64,000 nucleotides of DNA, taken from Euglena gracilis. Taxonomy: Eukaryota; Euglenida; Euglenophyceae; Euglenales. The translations under genes were made by a program, and so were the position numbers. This document shows positions 21,695 through 32,000 of the stretch, piece by piece (positions within the stretch are counted from its first letter, which is position 1; the number at the start of each line of letters is the position of its first letter). The stretch spans positions 32,320,399 to 32,384,398 of the forward strand of contig CP154957.1 in the NCBI GenBank assembly GCA_039621445.1. Direction: 5' to 3'. The notes under the pieces were generated by a model, which ran no database searches, was not told the origin of the DNA, and worked only from the letters and a program-made list of their open reading frames with translations.

Positions 21695-22052
21695 AGCACC
21701 TATAGTTGACCCCAAGATTTTTGCCATTTTCGGCCATTTTCGGCCATTTTCGGCCATTATCGACATTTTTTCTCATAGGTGGGGGGGTAAAAAAAACCTT
21801 AAAATCCTTTCATACCAACAATGCATTTGATCAATCATGCAACGTGAAAGTAATTGTGAGCAAGCACCTATAGTTGACACCCCGATTTTTGCCATTTTCG
21901 GCCATTTTCGGCCATTTTCGGCCATTTTCGGCCATTTTCGGCCATTTTCGGCCATTTTCGGCCATTTTTTCCTATAGGTGGGGGGTAAAATTACCTTAAA
22001 ATCCTTTCATACCAACAATGCATTTGATCATTCATGCAACGTGAAAGTAGTT
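21695..22052. repeat. Two TCGGCCATTT arrays bounded by CACCTATAG / ATAGGTG motifs
   Basis: Two modules are arranged in tandem. Each opens GCACCTATAGTTGAC, carries TCGGCCATTT units (about four, then about eight) and closes CATAGGTGGGGG or CTATAGGTGGGGG. An 80-bp tail follows (CCTTAAAATCCTTTCATACC to GTGAAAGTARTTGTGAGCA). The tails at 21781-21862 and 21980-22052 are nearly identical, so the whole module was duplicated. Confidence 0.85.
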
Positions 22053-22330
22053 GTGAGCAACAAATCAAGCCAACACATTCAAAGAGATCCGTTTGGAATG
22101 GGTGCTCAGGGATGAAAGAGGTCAAAAAAAATTGGTTGCAATATCGTGAAAAATCTAAATGGCACAAATCCATCACTTCAAAGAAGCCTTGATGTAAAAT
22201 TTCATCGGTCATGATGAGATGATCATCCGTCTGGATGTGGCGAAGTTGGAAGAAAATGCGCTCGGCTTGAGCTCAGAGCAAAAGCAAGCAAACATGTGAT
22301 CAGCACATAATGTTGAAATATTGACATCAA
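22049..22330 (-). pseudogene. hAT-like transposon remnant (fragment A)
   Basis: This segment (GTGAGCAACAAATCAAGCC to GTCTGGATGTGGCGAAGTTGG) is clearly related to 24075-24510 but separated from the rest of its copy by the array and gag-like insertions. In that second copy the segment lies beyond the end of the transposase frame, so this fragment probably represents the transposon's downstream part. It has many interruptions and is non-functional as seen. Confidence 0.45.
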
Positions 22331-23412
22331 ATGCGCTCACCCAATTGCCCAATTTCTGCAGCATATACATCTTGTCCAGCATCTGCATCTTGTTCAGTAT
22401 CTGCATCCATTTTTCCTGTTGGAGAGGACCGGGGGAATGGGAGGGCAGGGAGGAGGGGAGGAGAGGGAGGGCACCTGGCCGGGTTTGGGGAGAGGCTCCG
22501 CACGGGATGCTCGCCCACCCGCAACCGGCCGGGCCTACGGGGCTCGGGATACCAGCCCGAATGAGCCGGGGTTCGGGACACCTGTTGCTCCGCGCGGCAT
22601 GGGCCTCCTTGTTGGCGTTGTTGGCGTTGCTTGGGCTGCACCAGCTGCTACGATGATGACGATGGTGGCGGCAACTGCACCGCCTCCGCATAGGTTGGGG
22701 GCGAGGGCGATGAGCTGGTGGGGTGTATGTGGGCGGGAGGCGGACTGCTTGGCTTCCTCTGCCGCGATGAACGACTCCGCCGCCGGCGGTTTGGACCCTC
22801 AGATGGGTCCCGAGAATGGCGTTGGTGTCCTTGCTGGGGATCAGCAGCTGCATAGATGGTCAGCCGCAAGCCGTCGAGCTGCTCCTGAATGATGTGTAGA
22901 GTGTCGAGCTGCGTGTGTAGGGAGGGGGTGGTTGGGGAAGGGAGAGGAGGGGCAGAGGCATCGGGAGAAACAGAGAGGGTGCGCTGCGCACTCCCAGTGC
23001 AGGAGGATCTAATGGGTTTTATAGCTTCGGGTTTCGGGCTTCGGGTCCTTGGTCTTCTTGAGGTGGGGCTACCGAGAGAGCGAGGGGCGGTGGGGCCCCG
23101 GAGAGCTGTGGGGGCGGTTGCCAGTCTAGGGGCAGGGAATGTGGGCTCGGGAGTGGTTGTGGGACCGGGAAGAGGACCGACCGGGAACGTAGCGGACGTA
23201 AACGCGGGCTCCGACAGGTGGTAATCCATTGCATCTTGTCCAGTATCTGCAACCATTGCATCTTGTCCAGTATCTCCATTCAATTCGTCTTGTCCAATAT
23301 TTGTGTCTTGCCTAATGTCTTCATCCATTGGCTCCCAACCTACCACAAAAACCCCAAAAAATGACCACAAAAAGCCCAGAATTGTCCACAAAAAGTCCCC
23401 AAAAGCACACAA
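22327..23412 (-). pseudogene. Gag-like Pro/Ser/Arg-rich ORF with one in-frame TAG
   Basis: From 23412 an open frame of 254 codons runs to a TAG at 22648-22650 and then continues in the same frame to 22327. Visible parts: GQDA repeats encoded by the 18-bp minisatellite, a Pro/Thr-rich stretch, a short hydrophobic heptad-like segment (LHIIQEQLDGLRLTIYAAAD), an Arg/Ser-rich basic stretch, and a Pro/Ser-rich tail again ending in GQDA-type repeats. No protease, reverse transcriptase or zinc knuckle is seen. Composition recalls retroelement capsid-like ORFs, but no family is assigned. The minisatellite lies at both ends in the same orientation. Confidence 0.35.
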
Positions 23413-23690
23413 AATGACCTAAAATGGCTTGAAATAACCAAAAATTGTCCAAAAACGCCAACAATGTCGACAAAAAAGAGTGAAAAAAATAACCCAAATC
23501 GCAAAATAGCGCAAAATGGCCGGAAATGTCATAAAATGAGCTCATATTGACCCAAATTAGCACAATATTTGCCAAATCCAAAATACCCCAAAATCAGCAA
23601 AAACTGATCCAAAAATGGCCAAAATGGGCGTAATACTGGAGATTTGTGGAGAAATTATCCCAAAAATGGGTTTTATTCTTCAAAAAATAC
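23340..23690. repeat. AATGGCCAAAA-rich dispersed repeat (copy 2)
   Basis: Same ordered text as 21120-21490 (ACCACAAAAACCCC..., CAATATTTGCCAAATC, GGAGATTTGTGGAGAAATTA). It follows the 18-bp minisatellite and precedes hAT-derived sequence, so minisatellite and A-rich text move or duplicate together. Confidence 0.7.
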
Positions 23691-23699
23691 AAAAAAAAG

Positions 23700-23890
23700 G
23701 CATCGCCCTTGTCACCAAAATTTTCTGAAATGTCGTCAAAGCCCAAATAACCTTTTCGGAGGTGGTTCTTTGAGCAGCATGTGTTGCAGTGCCAGACATA
23801 ATGGCAGGAGAACAGAGGCTGCACAGAGACAAGAATCAGTCGCACTGGAAATCGCCCCTCAGGCGTTGGGCAAAGCTGTTGGGCAAAAAA
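23700..23890 (-). pseudogene. hAT-like transposon end fragment (second copy)
   Basis: The text TGTCACCAAAATTTTCTGAA ... AGACATAATGGCAGGAGAA ... CAGTCGCACTGGAAATCGCC is nearly the same as 25360-25520, at the other end of the better preserved transposon. With 22049-22330 it appears to represent an older copy split by later insertions. Confidence 0.5.
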
Positions 23891-23922
23891 AAATTCGAAA
23901 TTTTTTGCAATGATTTTTTCTC

Positions 23923-24075
23923 ATTTTCGGCCATTTTCGGCCATTTTCGGCCATTTTCGGCCATTTTCGGCCATTTTCGGGACCCCCACCTATAGAGCCC
24001 AAAATTTCATTTTCGGCCATTTTCGGCCATTTTCGGCCATTTTCGGCCATTTTCGGCCATTTTGACTATAGGTGC
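23923..24075. repeat. TCGGCCATTT arrays around a CACCTATAG site
   Basis: About six TCGGCCATTT units, then GGGACCCCCACCTATAGAGC, then about five more units and a closing GACTATAGGTGC. The closing motif is the complement of the opening CACCTATAG. The text then resumes directly with hAT-derived sequence (TTGTGAGCAACAAATCAAGC). Confidence 0.85.
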
Positions 24076-24557
24076 TTGATTGTGAGCAACAAATCAAGCT
24101 AACGCACCCAAGGAGGCGTTTGGTGCTCAGGGATAAAAAGAGGTCAAAGAGTTTTCTGTTGCAATATGCAAATGCAAGCTTTGGTAATAAGCTTCTTTTT
24201 TTTCTGACATTAGATCAACTTCAACCAGAATCCACCAAAGAAACTTGGGGGGGTTCTAATTATCTAAAAAAAAAAAACAACCACAAAGGTTTCGAAGAAA
24301 TAAAATAAAATACGTGGGAAGTCGAATTCCATTGGAATGAAGAGAACGTTGCTGAATGACGCAGCAGGAATTTTTATTTGAAACTCTCACAAATAATTGA
24401 CACCGTGAAAACTCTAAATGGCACAAATGCATGGGTTCAAAGAAGACTTGATGTTGTTTCATCCGTGATGTTGAGACGATCATCCGTCTGGATGTGGCGA
24501 AGTTGGGATGCATCCATTAAAGTTGAATATTCCACATGTCTTTTATTTTTCCACATG

Positions 24558-25300
24558 TCATTGGCAAACATCTAACTCTTGTGTGAGGTGCAAGGAGGTA
24601 AGCAATGGCGACAGGGCAAGGGAGGGAAATTCTCCCAAACGCGCCTTCCACCATGCAACACGACCAGCAGTGGTGGTTGGCTTTGGCTGAGGTGCTGGCA
24701 AAACAGCATACCGATCCCATTGATTCCAGGTGGTCACTTGGTCATTCACATTCACGCATAAACGGTTTTGACAACGTATTTGGTTTTTAGTTGTTTCTGA
24801 TGTTTCAAAATGGAGAAACCAAGTGCCACGAAGATTGATGGGATCCACCAAAGTGATATCTTTGCCATCGATGGACATATACTTCAGAAACAAATTTCTT
24901 AAAGGACTTCCATCATTCAGTTTTGCGAGCGGAACGTTGCTTGAGGCCATCGCACTTATAACATCTTTCAAAAAAGTATCTTGCTTTTTCCCCTTAGATA
25001 CCCAACCAGAGAGGTTCTTGTCCACTTTGGTATTCTTTTTTGCGGGGGTCCTTGGGATGTTTCATGAGAGTGGTTGGCACATGGCACATTAACCACAATG
25101 GTGGGTGGCGACACCAAAACTGGGAGTTGTGCAATGGCAGGTGCCTTCGTCCTTTTCTCTTCAAGCCTCTTGGCGTGGATGCTTTTCACAAACGACTTCC
25201 CCTCACCTTTTCCAACTTGATACCCCGGGCAATGTTGTTTGATGGTGGCACTGTTAGCTCCCATGCACTTTGCGCACAGAGTGCAATAAACCTAGTGAAA
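24558..25300 (-). pseudogene. BED-zinc-finger / hAT-like transposase remnant
   Basis: On the minus strand, 25285-25225 reads YCTLCAKCMGANSATIKQHC, a C-x2-C...H-x-C BED-type finger, followed by a basic KSFVKSIHAKRLEEKRTK segment. In another frame, 25030-24560 reads LSGWVSKGKKQDTFLKDVIS then AMASSNVPLAKLNDGSPLRN and LFLKYMSIDGK. This resembles the region of BED/hAT proteins around the 'NIPL.KLN..LR.FL.KY' pattern. The two parts are out of frame near 25045, and no DDE catalytic core or RNase-H-like C-terminus is recognisable. I call it a decayed hAT-like element; a domesticated BED protein is possible. Confidence 0.5.
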
Positions 25301-25559
25301 GAATCACAACTTTAACTGAGAAAAAACGCTTCACATACTTTGCCTGGTTGCACCTTGTCACCACAATTTTCTGAAGTGTTATAAAACCTTCAGCTTTTGC
25401 CCAAATAACCCATTCGCAGGTAGTCCTTTGAGCAGTATGTCTTCCAGGGCCAGGCATAATGGCAGGAGAAGAGAGGCTGCACAGAGACAAAAATCAGTCG
25501 CACTGGAAATTGCCCCTTAGGGGGAAAAAAAACTGTTAAGGGCAAAAAAAAAGTGCAAC

Positions 25560-25680
25560 CATTTTTTTTTCATTTTCGGCCATTTTCGGCCATGTTCGGC
25601 TATGTTCGGGACCCCCACCTATAGAGCCCAAAATTTTTACTTAGGTGCTATTTTTACTTAGGTGCTTGTACACAGCGTGT
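25560..25680. repeat. Decayed TCGGCCATTT array with CACCTATAG
   Basis: Four variant units (TTTCGGCCAT, GTTCGGCTAT), then GGGACCCCCACCTATAGAGC, then ACTTAGGTGC twice. Same order as the module at 23923-24075 but with fewer units. Confidence 0.7.
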
Positions 25681-26099
25681 CCCGAAAAAGATGCCCAAAA
25701 TTGAGGTGAGAGAAAAAAGCCACTGTGCCAGTTGTACAGTTGTTGATTCCTGCTGTTTTCTGCGGTCCCCCTCAGACCCGTTTCCTTCTGCCTTCTCAGG
25801 GCCTAAAGTTAAAACTCAAACGGCATTCCACAAATTCCACAATTCCATAATTGCAACTCCACAAGTTTCATGGTGAAGAGAAACATTTATATTCCAGTGA
25901 AGAAAGCAGGCAGGGAACCATGTCAGACACAGCACGCAGAAACACCTTTGCGGACATTGTGTTTTGGATAGGAAAGTGAAAAGATATAGGATTGGGGTTG
26001 GCACAGAGAGATAGCGGTGGTTGGCAAAATTGCAGCCAATGAGTGGTCGCGGTCCATTTCCACCCCTCGGGGTGGTGGGGGACCCTGTGCCGGCACGGG

Positions 26100-29000
26100 T
26101 CATGGGAGGTGTTGGTGAAGGTAGTCCGCGATGGTCGGGTGCCCTTTGCGGCGCGCCTCCTGCACGAGGCTCTGCTTCGCCCGGTGCCCCGGGGCGGGCC
26201 GGGCCCCGGCCTCCACCAGCCGGCGCACCGCGTCCGTGCTGGCCGTCCGGGACGTCGCGGCAGCGGCCAGGACGCTGCTGTACTCCTGCTCGTCCGACAC
26301 CTGACGAGTCCGATGCACCGCCAGTCACAAGTTTGAACAAAAAAAAACAGCCAAAAAAAAGTGCGATTCCACAATCAGAGGTTTTTGGAAACCCATGTGT
26401 GTACAGAAACATACGCAAAGCAGGCACAGGCGCGCGTGTGAGCGCACACACAGAGACAGGGCCGGGAGACGGGCAGACAGACAGACAGACACAAACACAG
26501 ACACACTGACAGAGATAGGCATGTAACAGGCACACGCATACGCACACAGGCACAATTGCACGCCACACAAAAGCAAGCACGCACGATCGGCAACTGGCAC
26601 GGCACCAATCCAAAGAAGCAGACAGCGCCGCCAGGAAGGGCGGCAGTGGCACTGCGAGGCGATGCTGCACCTGTTGGTTTGGGTCCGCCTTGCCCTCCAG
26701 CAAGAGACCCACCACCGCGGATGACCCTGCCTCGGCGGCCAGCAAGAGAGGGAACGACCCATCCTGTGAGGCACGGCGGTCTTTGGCTGTGTTCGGTCAA
26801 TGGGGCGTAATGCGGATCGACGGCGACACCGAGACAACGAGCTGGAGAGCACTTCATCCCTCTCCAACAGGTTCAGGCCACGTCTGCCCCAAACCTTGAA
26901 GGTGGCAGGAATTCAAAAAAAATCAGCCCAAGGTTTCCAACGGTTTCCTTCGCGTACTGCAACACGAACGAAAAGACATACGTCGGTTTCAACGGTGAGG
27001 TCCGCATTCAGACAGAGCAGCCGCTCCACAACTGCCTCCATGCCTCGTTCGCATGCGGCGTGCAGGGCCGTCAGACAGGAGCAGAGGTTTTTTAGGACCC
27101 GGGGGGGGGGAGGTCCGAAAAGGTTTTGATATAAGGACAGGTGGGGAGGATGGTCCGGACCCCCCCCCTGCGGGCCAGGAGGGGGGGGGGTGGGGGGGAC
27201 ACCCCCCCCACCTAAACAGTGGCGCGGTCCGGGTGACCGAAAATTTTTGACCCCCCAAAACGACCAAAAGTGCCATTTTGGGCACTTCTTGGGCAAAAAT
27301 TTGCCAAAAATGCAAAAATTTTTCGGCGCAAAGTGCCGGAGGAAAAAATACCCTTGACCGGTACCAAGGTCCCGGGGGTACCCGGGACCTTGGGGGGGTC
27401 CCGGGTACCCCCCCCCCCCAGGGTCGGTCCGGACCCCCCTGGCAGGCGGGGGGGGGGGGGGGGGGGCGGGAGCCCCCCGCGCCGCGGGCCAGGAGGGGGG
27501 GGGGGGGGGCGAGGGACACCCCCCACCTAAACCATGTACGCCCTACTTATATCAGGGTACCTGGGTCCGGACCCACCCACCCACCCACCCACCTCCTTGG
27601 GGGGGCCAGGGTATTGAGTGAGCAGGGAGAGGGGGTCTGGACCTCCCTCCCCCCTCCACAGTGCAAAATTATTCTGGCACAAAGCGCCGGAAAAAAATTG
27701 AGCATTGAAAAAGGCCAAAAAAAACGCGAGTGTTTTTGGAAAATCGGTCAAAATGTACATCAAAATTTTCATCTTCCCCGGCGCGAAACGCTGGAATTTG
27801 GGGGGGGGGGGGTCCAGAGAGAACCCCTGGACCCCTCAGTCCGAAGGGGGAGGAGGGAGAGGGTCGCTGAGCTCTTATCTCTTTAGAGTAAGAGCGAAGC
27901 TTACCATCAAGGAAATGGGATAGAACCCCCCGCCCCTGGGTAGGTAATGAAAACCTCAGATTATCACCATAACCCAGTCCATACCCTTGCTTACCGACCC
28001 CCTGGGAGGGAGGGGGGGTCACCTTCCACTTTCAAAAAACCAGTCAGTCACTTTTAAAAAACCAGTCACCCACTTCCAACGGTCACTTTGGCCACTCGGG
28101 CAAAAACGGCCAAAAATCAAAGCATTTTGGTCAAAAATTCAAAAAAAAAATCCCGACGCCTTCAGTGCCGGGTGACCACTTTCAGCCAATCCTGGCCGAC
28201 CCCAGCGGGGGGGGCGGGGCTGGAGCAAAAACCAGTCGGACCCCCCCGGGGGTGGGGTCAGACACAACTTGAGCAATGGTATGTCCTGGACCAGTTCCAA
28301 GATTTTTTCTATCACAAGCGACTGGATGCCGGCTTTCAGAATCACCTCCGTTTGACCCCCGCCAGGCATGAGTTATTCAGCCGACAAGGGATCTAATTGG
28401 GTAGGATTTGCCACCCCCCCCCCCCAATTTGGACTCTGCCGTTTCGCCGGGGGGAGATTTTTGGTGAAAAAATCGATTTTTCAAAAAAATGGCCTTTAAA
28501 AAAAACGGCCATTTTGGGGTGTTTTCGGGCATTTTGGGGGGGCCAAAAATTTGACGTTTTCAAAATATGTGGACAATGAAGCAAAATCAAAGGAAATGTC
28601 TAAAAAAAAATGCAGCCCTTGGGATGCCCTATCCAACCTTGCTTTACTTTTTCCCCAATACTTCGTGTAGCCAGCCCGAGTTACGGCCATTTTTCCATCA
28701 AAGAAAATGTCCGCCGACCTGAAACAAAGTCCCTCTGGAATGCCCTATCTGACGGTATTTTGATTTCCCCACAACTCCACCGCTAATGTTGCCAATTTCA
28801 GGGCGTTTTGATCCCAATACTGTGTGTTCTGGTCTGTTTCAACTTAGTCGTTTTTGGGCCATATCGGGGGCAAGAAAATCGAAAGGTAACAATATCTCCA
28901 AAATGGTGGCCAATTAAAAGAAATCACTGGGGAGACCGGGCCAGGCCGGGCCGGGCCCGGTTGCTTGGCACCATCAGGCAGGTAAGAGCTCAGCACTGCA

Positions 29001-32000
29001 CAAAACCTGGACTGGACCCCCCCCCGGGGTTGTCTGAACCCCCGTCCACAAAACCACCGCTCACTTAATACCCTGCCCCCTCCACCCGGGGGGGGCTTGG
29101 GGGGACCCACTTTGGGGGGGGGTCATTTTTGGGGTCCAAAAAAATTTTGGTGCTTCGCGCCAAAAATAGAGGAAAACCTCACCCCGGCAGGGTACACACT
29201 CAGCCTGACCCCCCCAGGGGGGTGAGGGCTCGCCTGGACCCACCCACCCACTCACCCACCCCCAATCACGAAGCTTTAAAAAAAATCTCTGGACGGGAGT
29301 CTTCCACAGCAACGTTCACCGCGGCTTTGGCGTCCAATAGCAGCAGGGCCACCTCTGTGAAACCCTACAGCCGATCCAAAAGACAAACCCTTGCTGCAGC
29401 CGGAAAGCCACACGCTGAGGACCCCCAAGGACCGTGGCCAGATTTTGATCAGCCCACCCTCCCGGGGGTCAGAGGGCCCTGGAGTAACTGCCTAATTGTG
29501 GCAGAAGTTTGCCTAAAAAAAAAATGGGTCATCTCAGACGCTTCTGGGGACATCGGCCACAGAGAGGTGCATGGCCGAATGCCCAGGCACTTTTGGCCAC
29601 GTGCCCCCCCCCCCTGAACACCTCCCCAGGACCCGCGCCTCCTTTTAACCAGAAGCTGCAGCTGCAACCGCAAAAAAATATTCGTGCTCTGCGCACTAAA
29701 AAAGCTGATGGCCAAACTGAATTTTAAGGTGTGGCCGACCCACCTGGGAACCTGGGTGCTGGGCAGACATTCGCACCAAGGCACCAAGACTTAACCTCCC
29801 CGAAAAAGAAATTGAAGGGCTACCCATGCATCCCTGTGTGGGTTGGAAATCCACAGGGAACCAATCACACCTCGCGGCACGCCACAAATAACGGGGTCTC
29901 GTTGTCGATGTCCGGAGCATCGACGTCGACGGAAGCCTGGAGCAGCCGGCGGACCGCCTCCGCGTGCCCGTTAATGGCGGCCACGAAGAGGGGGCTCGCC
30001 CTCTTGCCAACTGAATTGCGGGGCTGGTTGAGCACAGGCGTTGTGCAAAGAGCCTTCTGAAGTGCAGACCACCCACCATTGACACTGCACAATAAACCTA
30101 TAATGCACGCAGCCTCATGCTGTGTGCACACAGCATTACATCTAAACACACACATAGATAGATAGATATATGGCGGCAATGAACTACATGGCCCCCGGGG
30201 GGCCATATAGTTCATCCAGCGGGGGGGGGGGGGTATAATTCGTCCCGGGTCCCACATTTCGGATGTTTCGGTCCCTTTCACCCGGGAAACGTGCCGCCTC
30301 GGGGCAACTTCGGGCGGATTTGGCGAGAATGTGTGCTTAAATTTTGGAATAGGCGAGGGCCAGGATCGCCACGCCGAAAAATGCCCCTGTTTGGGGAAAT
30401 AATTGGCCGGAAGTTAGATACCAGTTTCGGAAGATTTTTGGGAACACATTTCATTTAAAACTCCCCCGAATTCGGCCTAAATTCGGGTGACCTGGGTCTG
30501 GAATGCGGCCTGAGATGTTCCTAAATTCCTTAAGAAAAAATCAGGAGCCCCATGGGAGATCGGTCGGAACCCTAATTCTATCTTAATCAATAACCCCATT
30601 TTTCCCCGAAGATGGGACCCCGGAGGAACTATACGCCCCCCCCCCCCCCCTGGATGAGCATTATGGCCCTGGGTGGGGGAAGGGGCATAAAATTCATCGC
30701 TGCCATATATATTTGCACTTATTGTGCCGATACAATACTCAAATGTATTTTCTAAAAACTATTTCGACGCTATATATTGCTGCTCATTCAAATGAACCTG
30801 TAATGAACATGCCTAATCCCCAAAAGTGTGCCGGACCAGCAAGGCCGCCTGGTATCAACTGCCTGGCCGGCATCGGCCCCGGCCTGCAGCAGCCGCTCCA
30901 GCACGGCCACGTGCCCGGACTGGGCCGCCACCACGAGCGGGGTGCTGCCATCCTCCGTGGTGGCCACGTCCAGCATGGCGCCGGCGGCCACCAGCACCTG
31001 GCCGGCCAGCAAAGCCCAGGCGGCAGCAGTCGGCGGCAATTGCGGCTGCATTCTTGGTGGCTTTTGTCAGCATTTTGTGCTGCCTGCAAGTCGCCGGCTC
31101 GATCCCAGAAGAATTCAAATACCCTCCCGACTGATGATTCAGCACCATTGAGAAAAGACCCACCGGCTTCTGTGGGGAGGGGGTTTATGCCCCCCCAAAT
31201 GTTGGAAGTGTTGGGGAAAAGTGGGCTCTAGGGCTCCCTGGACAGATACTGGGGGGTGGGGGGGGTAGGCTGGCCTCCTCCCCCTTTACAACAGCATTGC
31301 GTACCTACTACAGCGCCGGACAATCCGGGGTCGTTGTTGGTTTTCGTTGCAAAGGGGGGCGGGGAGGCATTTGGCACTGCAGAGTGGGACTGCGGGGGCT
31401 GGAGGGAGGGGCCGGATCACCTGCACCACCTCCAAGTGGTTGGACTCGCTGGCGGCGTACAAGGCGGTGGCGCCATCGGTGTCCCAGGTCATACGTCCAC
31501 TTCGTGACCCCTGGGGGCACTTTCCCCAGGCCCTTTTTTTGAAAACACACACACCCCTCCTGGGGGTCAACCACCCACCCATCAGGGGTCAACCATCCAC
31601 CTACCCACCCCTTCCACTCAGCCAAAATAGGCCGAAACCCCTTGAAAAAAAAATCCTTCGGCTGAGCCAGAATCTGACCCATGGCGCACCCCCCAGGGGG
31701 TCCAGAGGCCCAAACCCACCCACCCACTCTCAAAAACCCACCCACCCACCCACCCCCCTCTGGGGGGTGGGGTCACACCCAGGGGGGGAGATGTGGGGTG
31801 TAAGTGAATCCATGGTCACGGGGACGGTCCAGGTCGGCCTGAGCGGCGACCAGCAGTTCCACGCAGGCGACATGGCCCTCATGCTTGGGCCGCGCACACC
31901 GCACCGTTGCCCAGCAGATGTGTCCATGTGCGTTGAGATTTCCCAAAACTGGCAAATGACTTGAGAGCAGCTCCGGGGGGGGGGACGCTTGAACGAACCC

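Noticed and set aside
22361-22450. Insertion of a complete LTR retrotransposon around the gag-like ORF
   Set aside because: No primer-binding site, polypurine tract, reverse transcriptase or matching long terminal repeats were seen; the flanking similarity is only an 18-bp minisatellite.
21490-24075. A CRISPR array
   Set aside because: The short arrays have 10- or 18-bp units with no unique spacers, and the context is a eukaryotic intron-rich genome.
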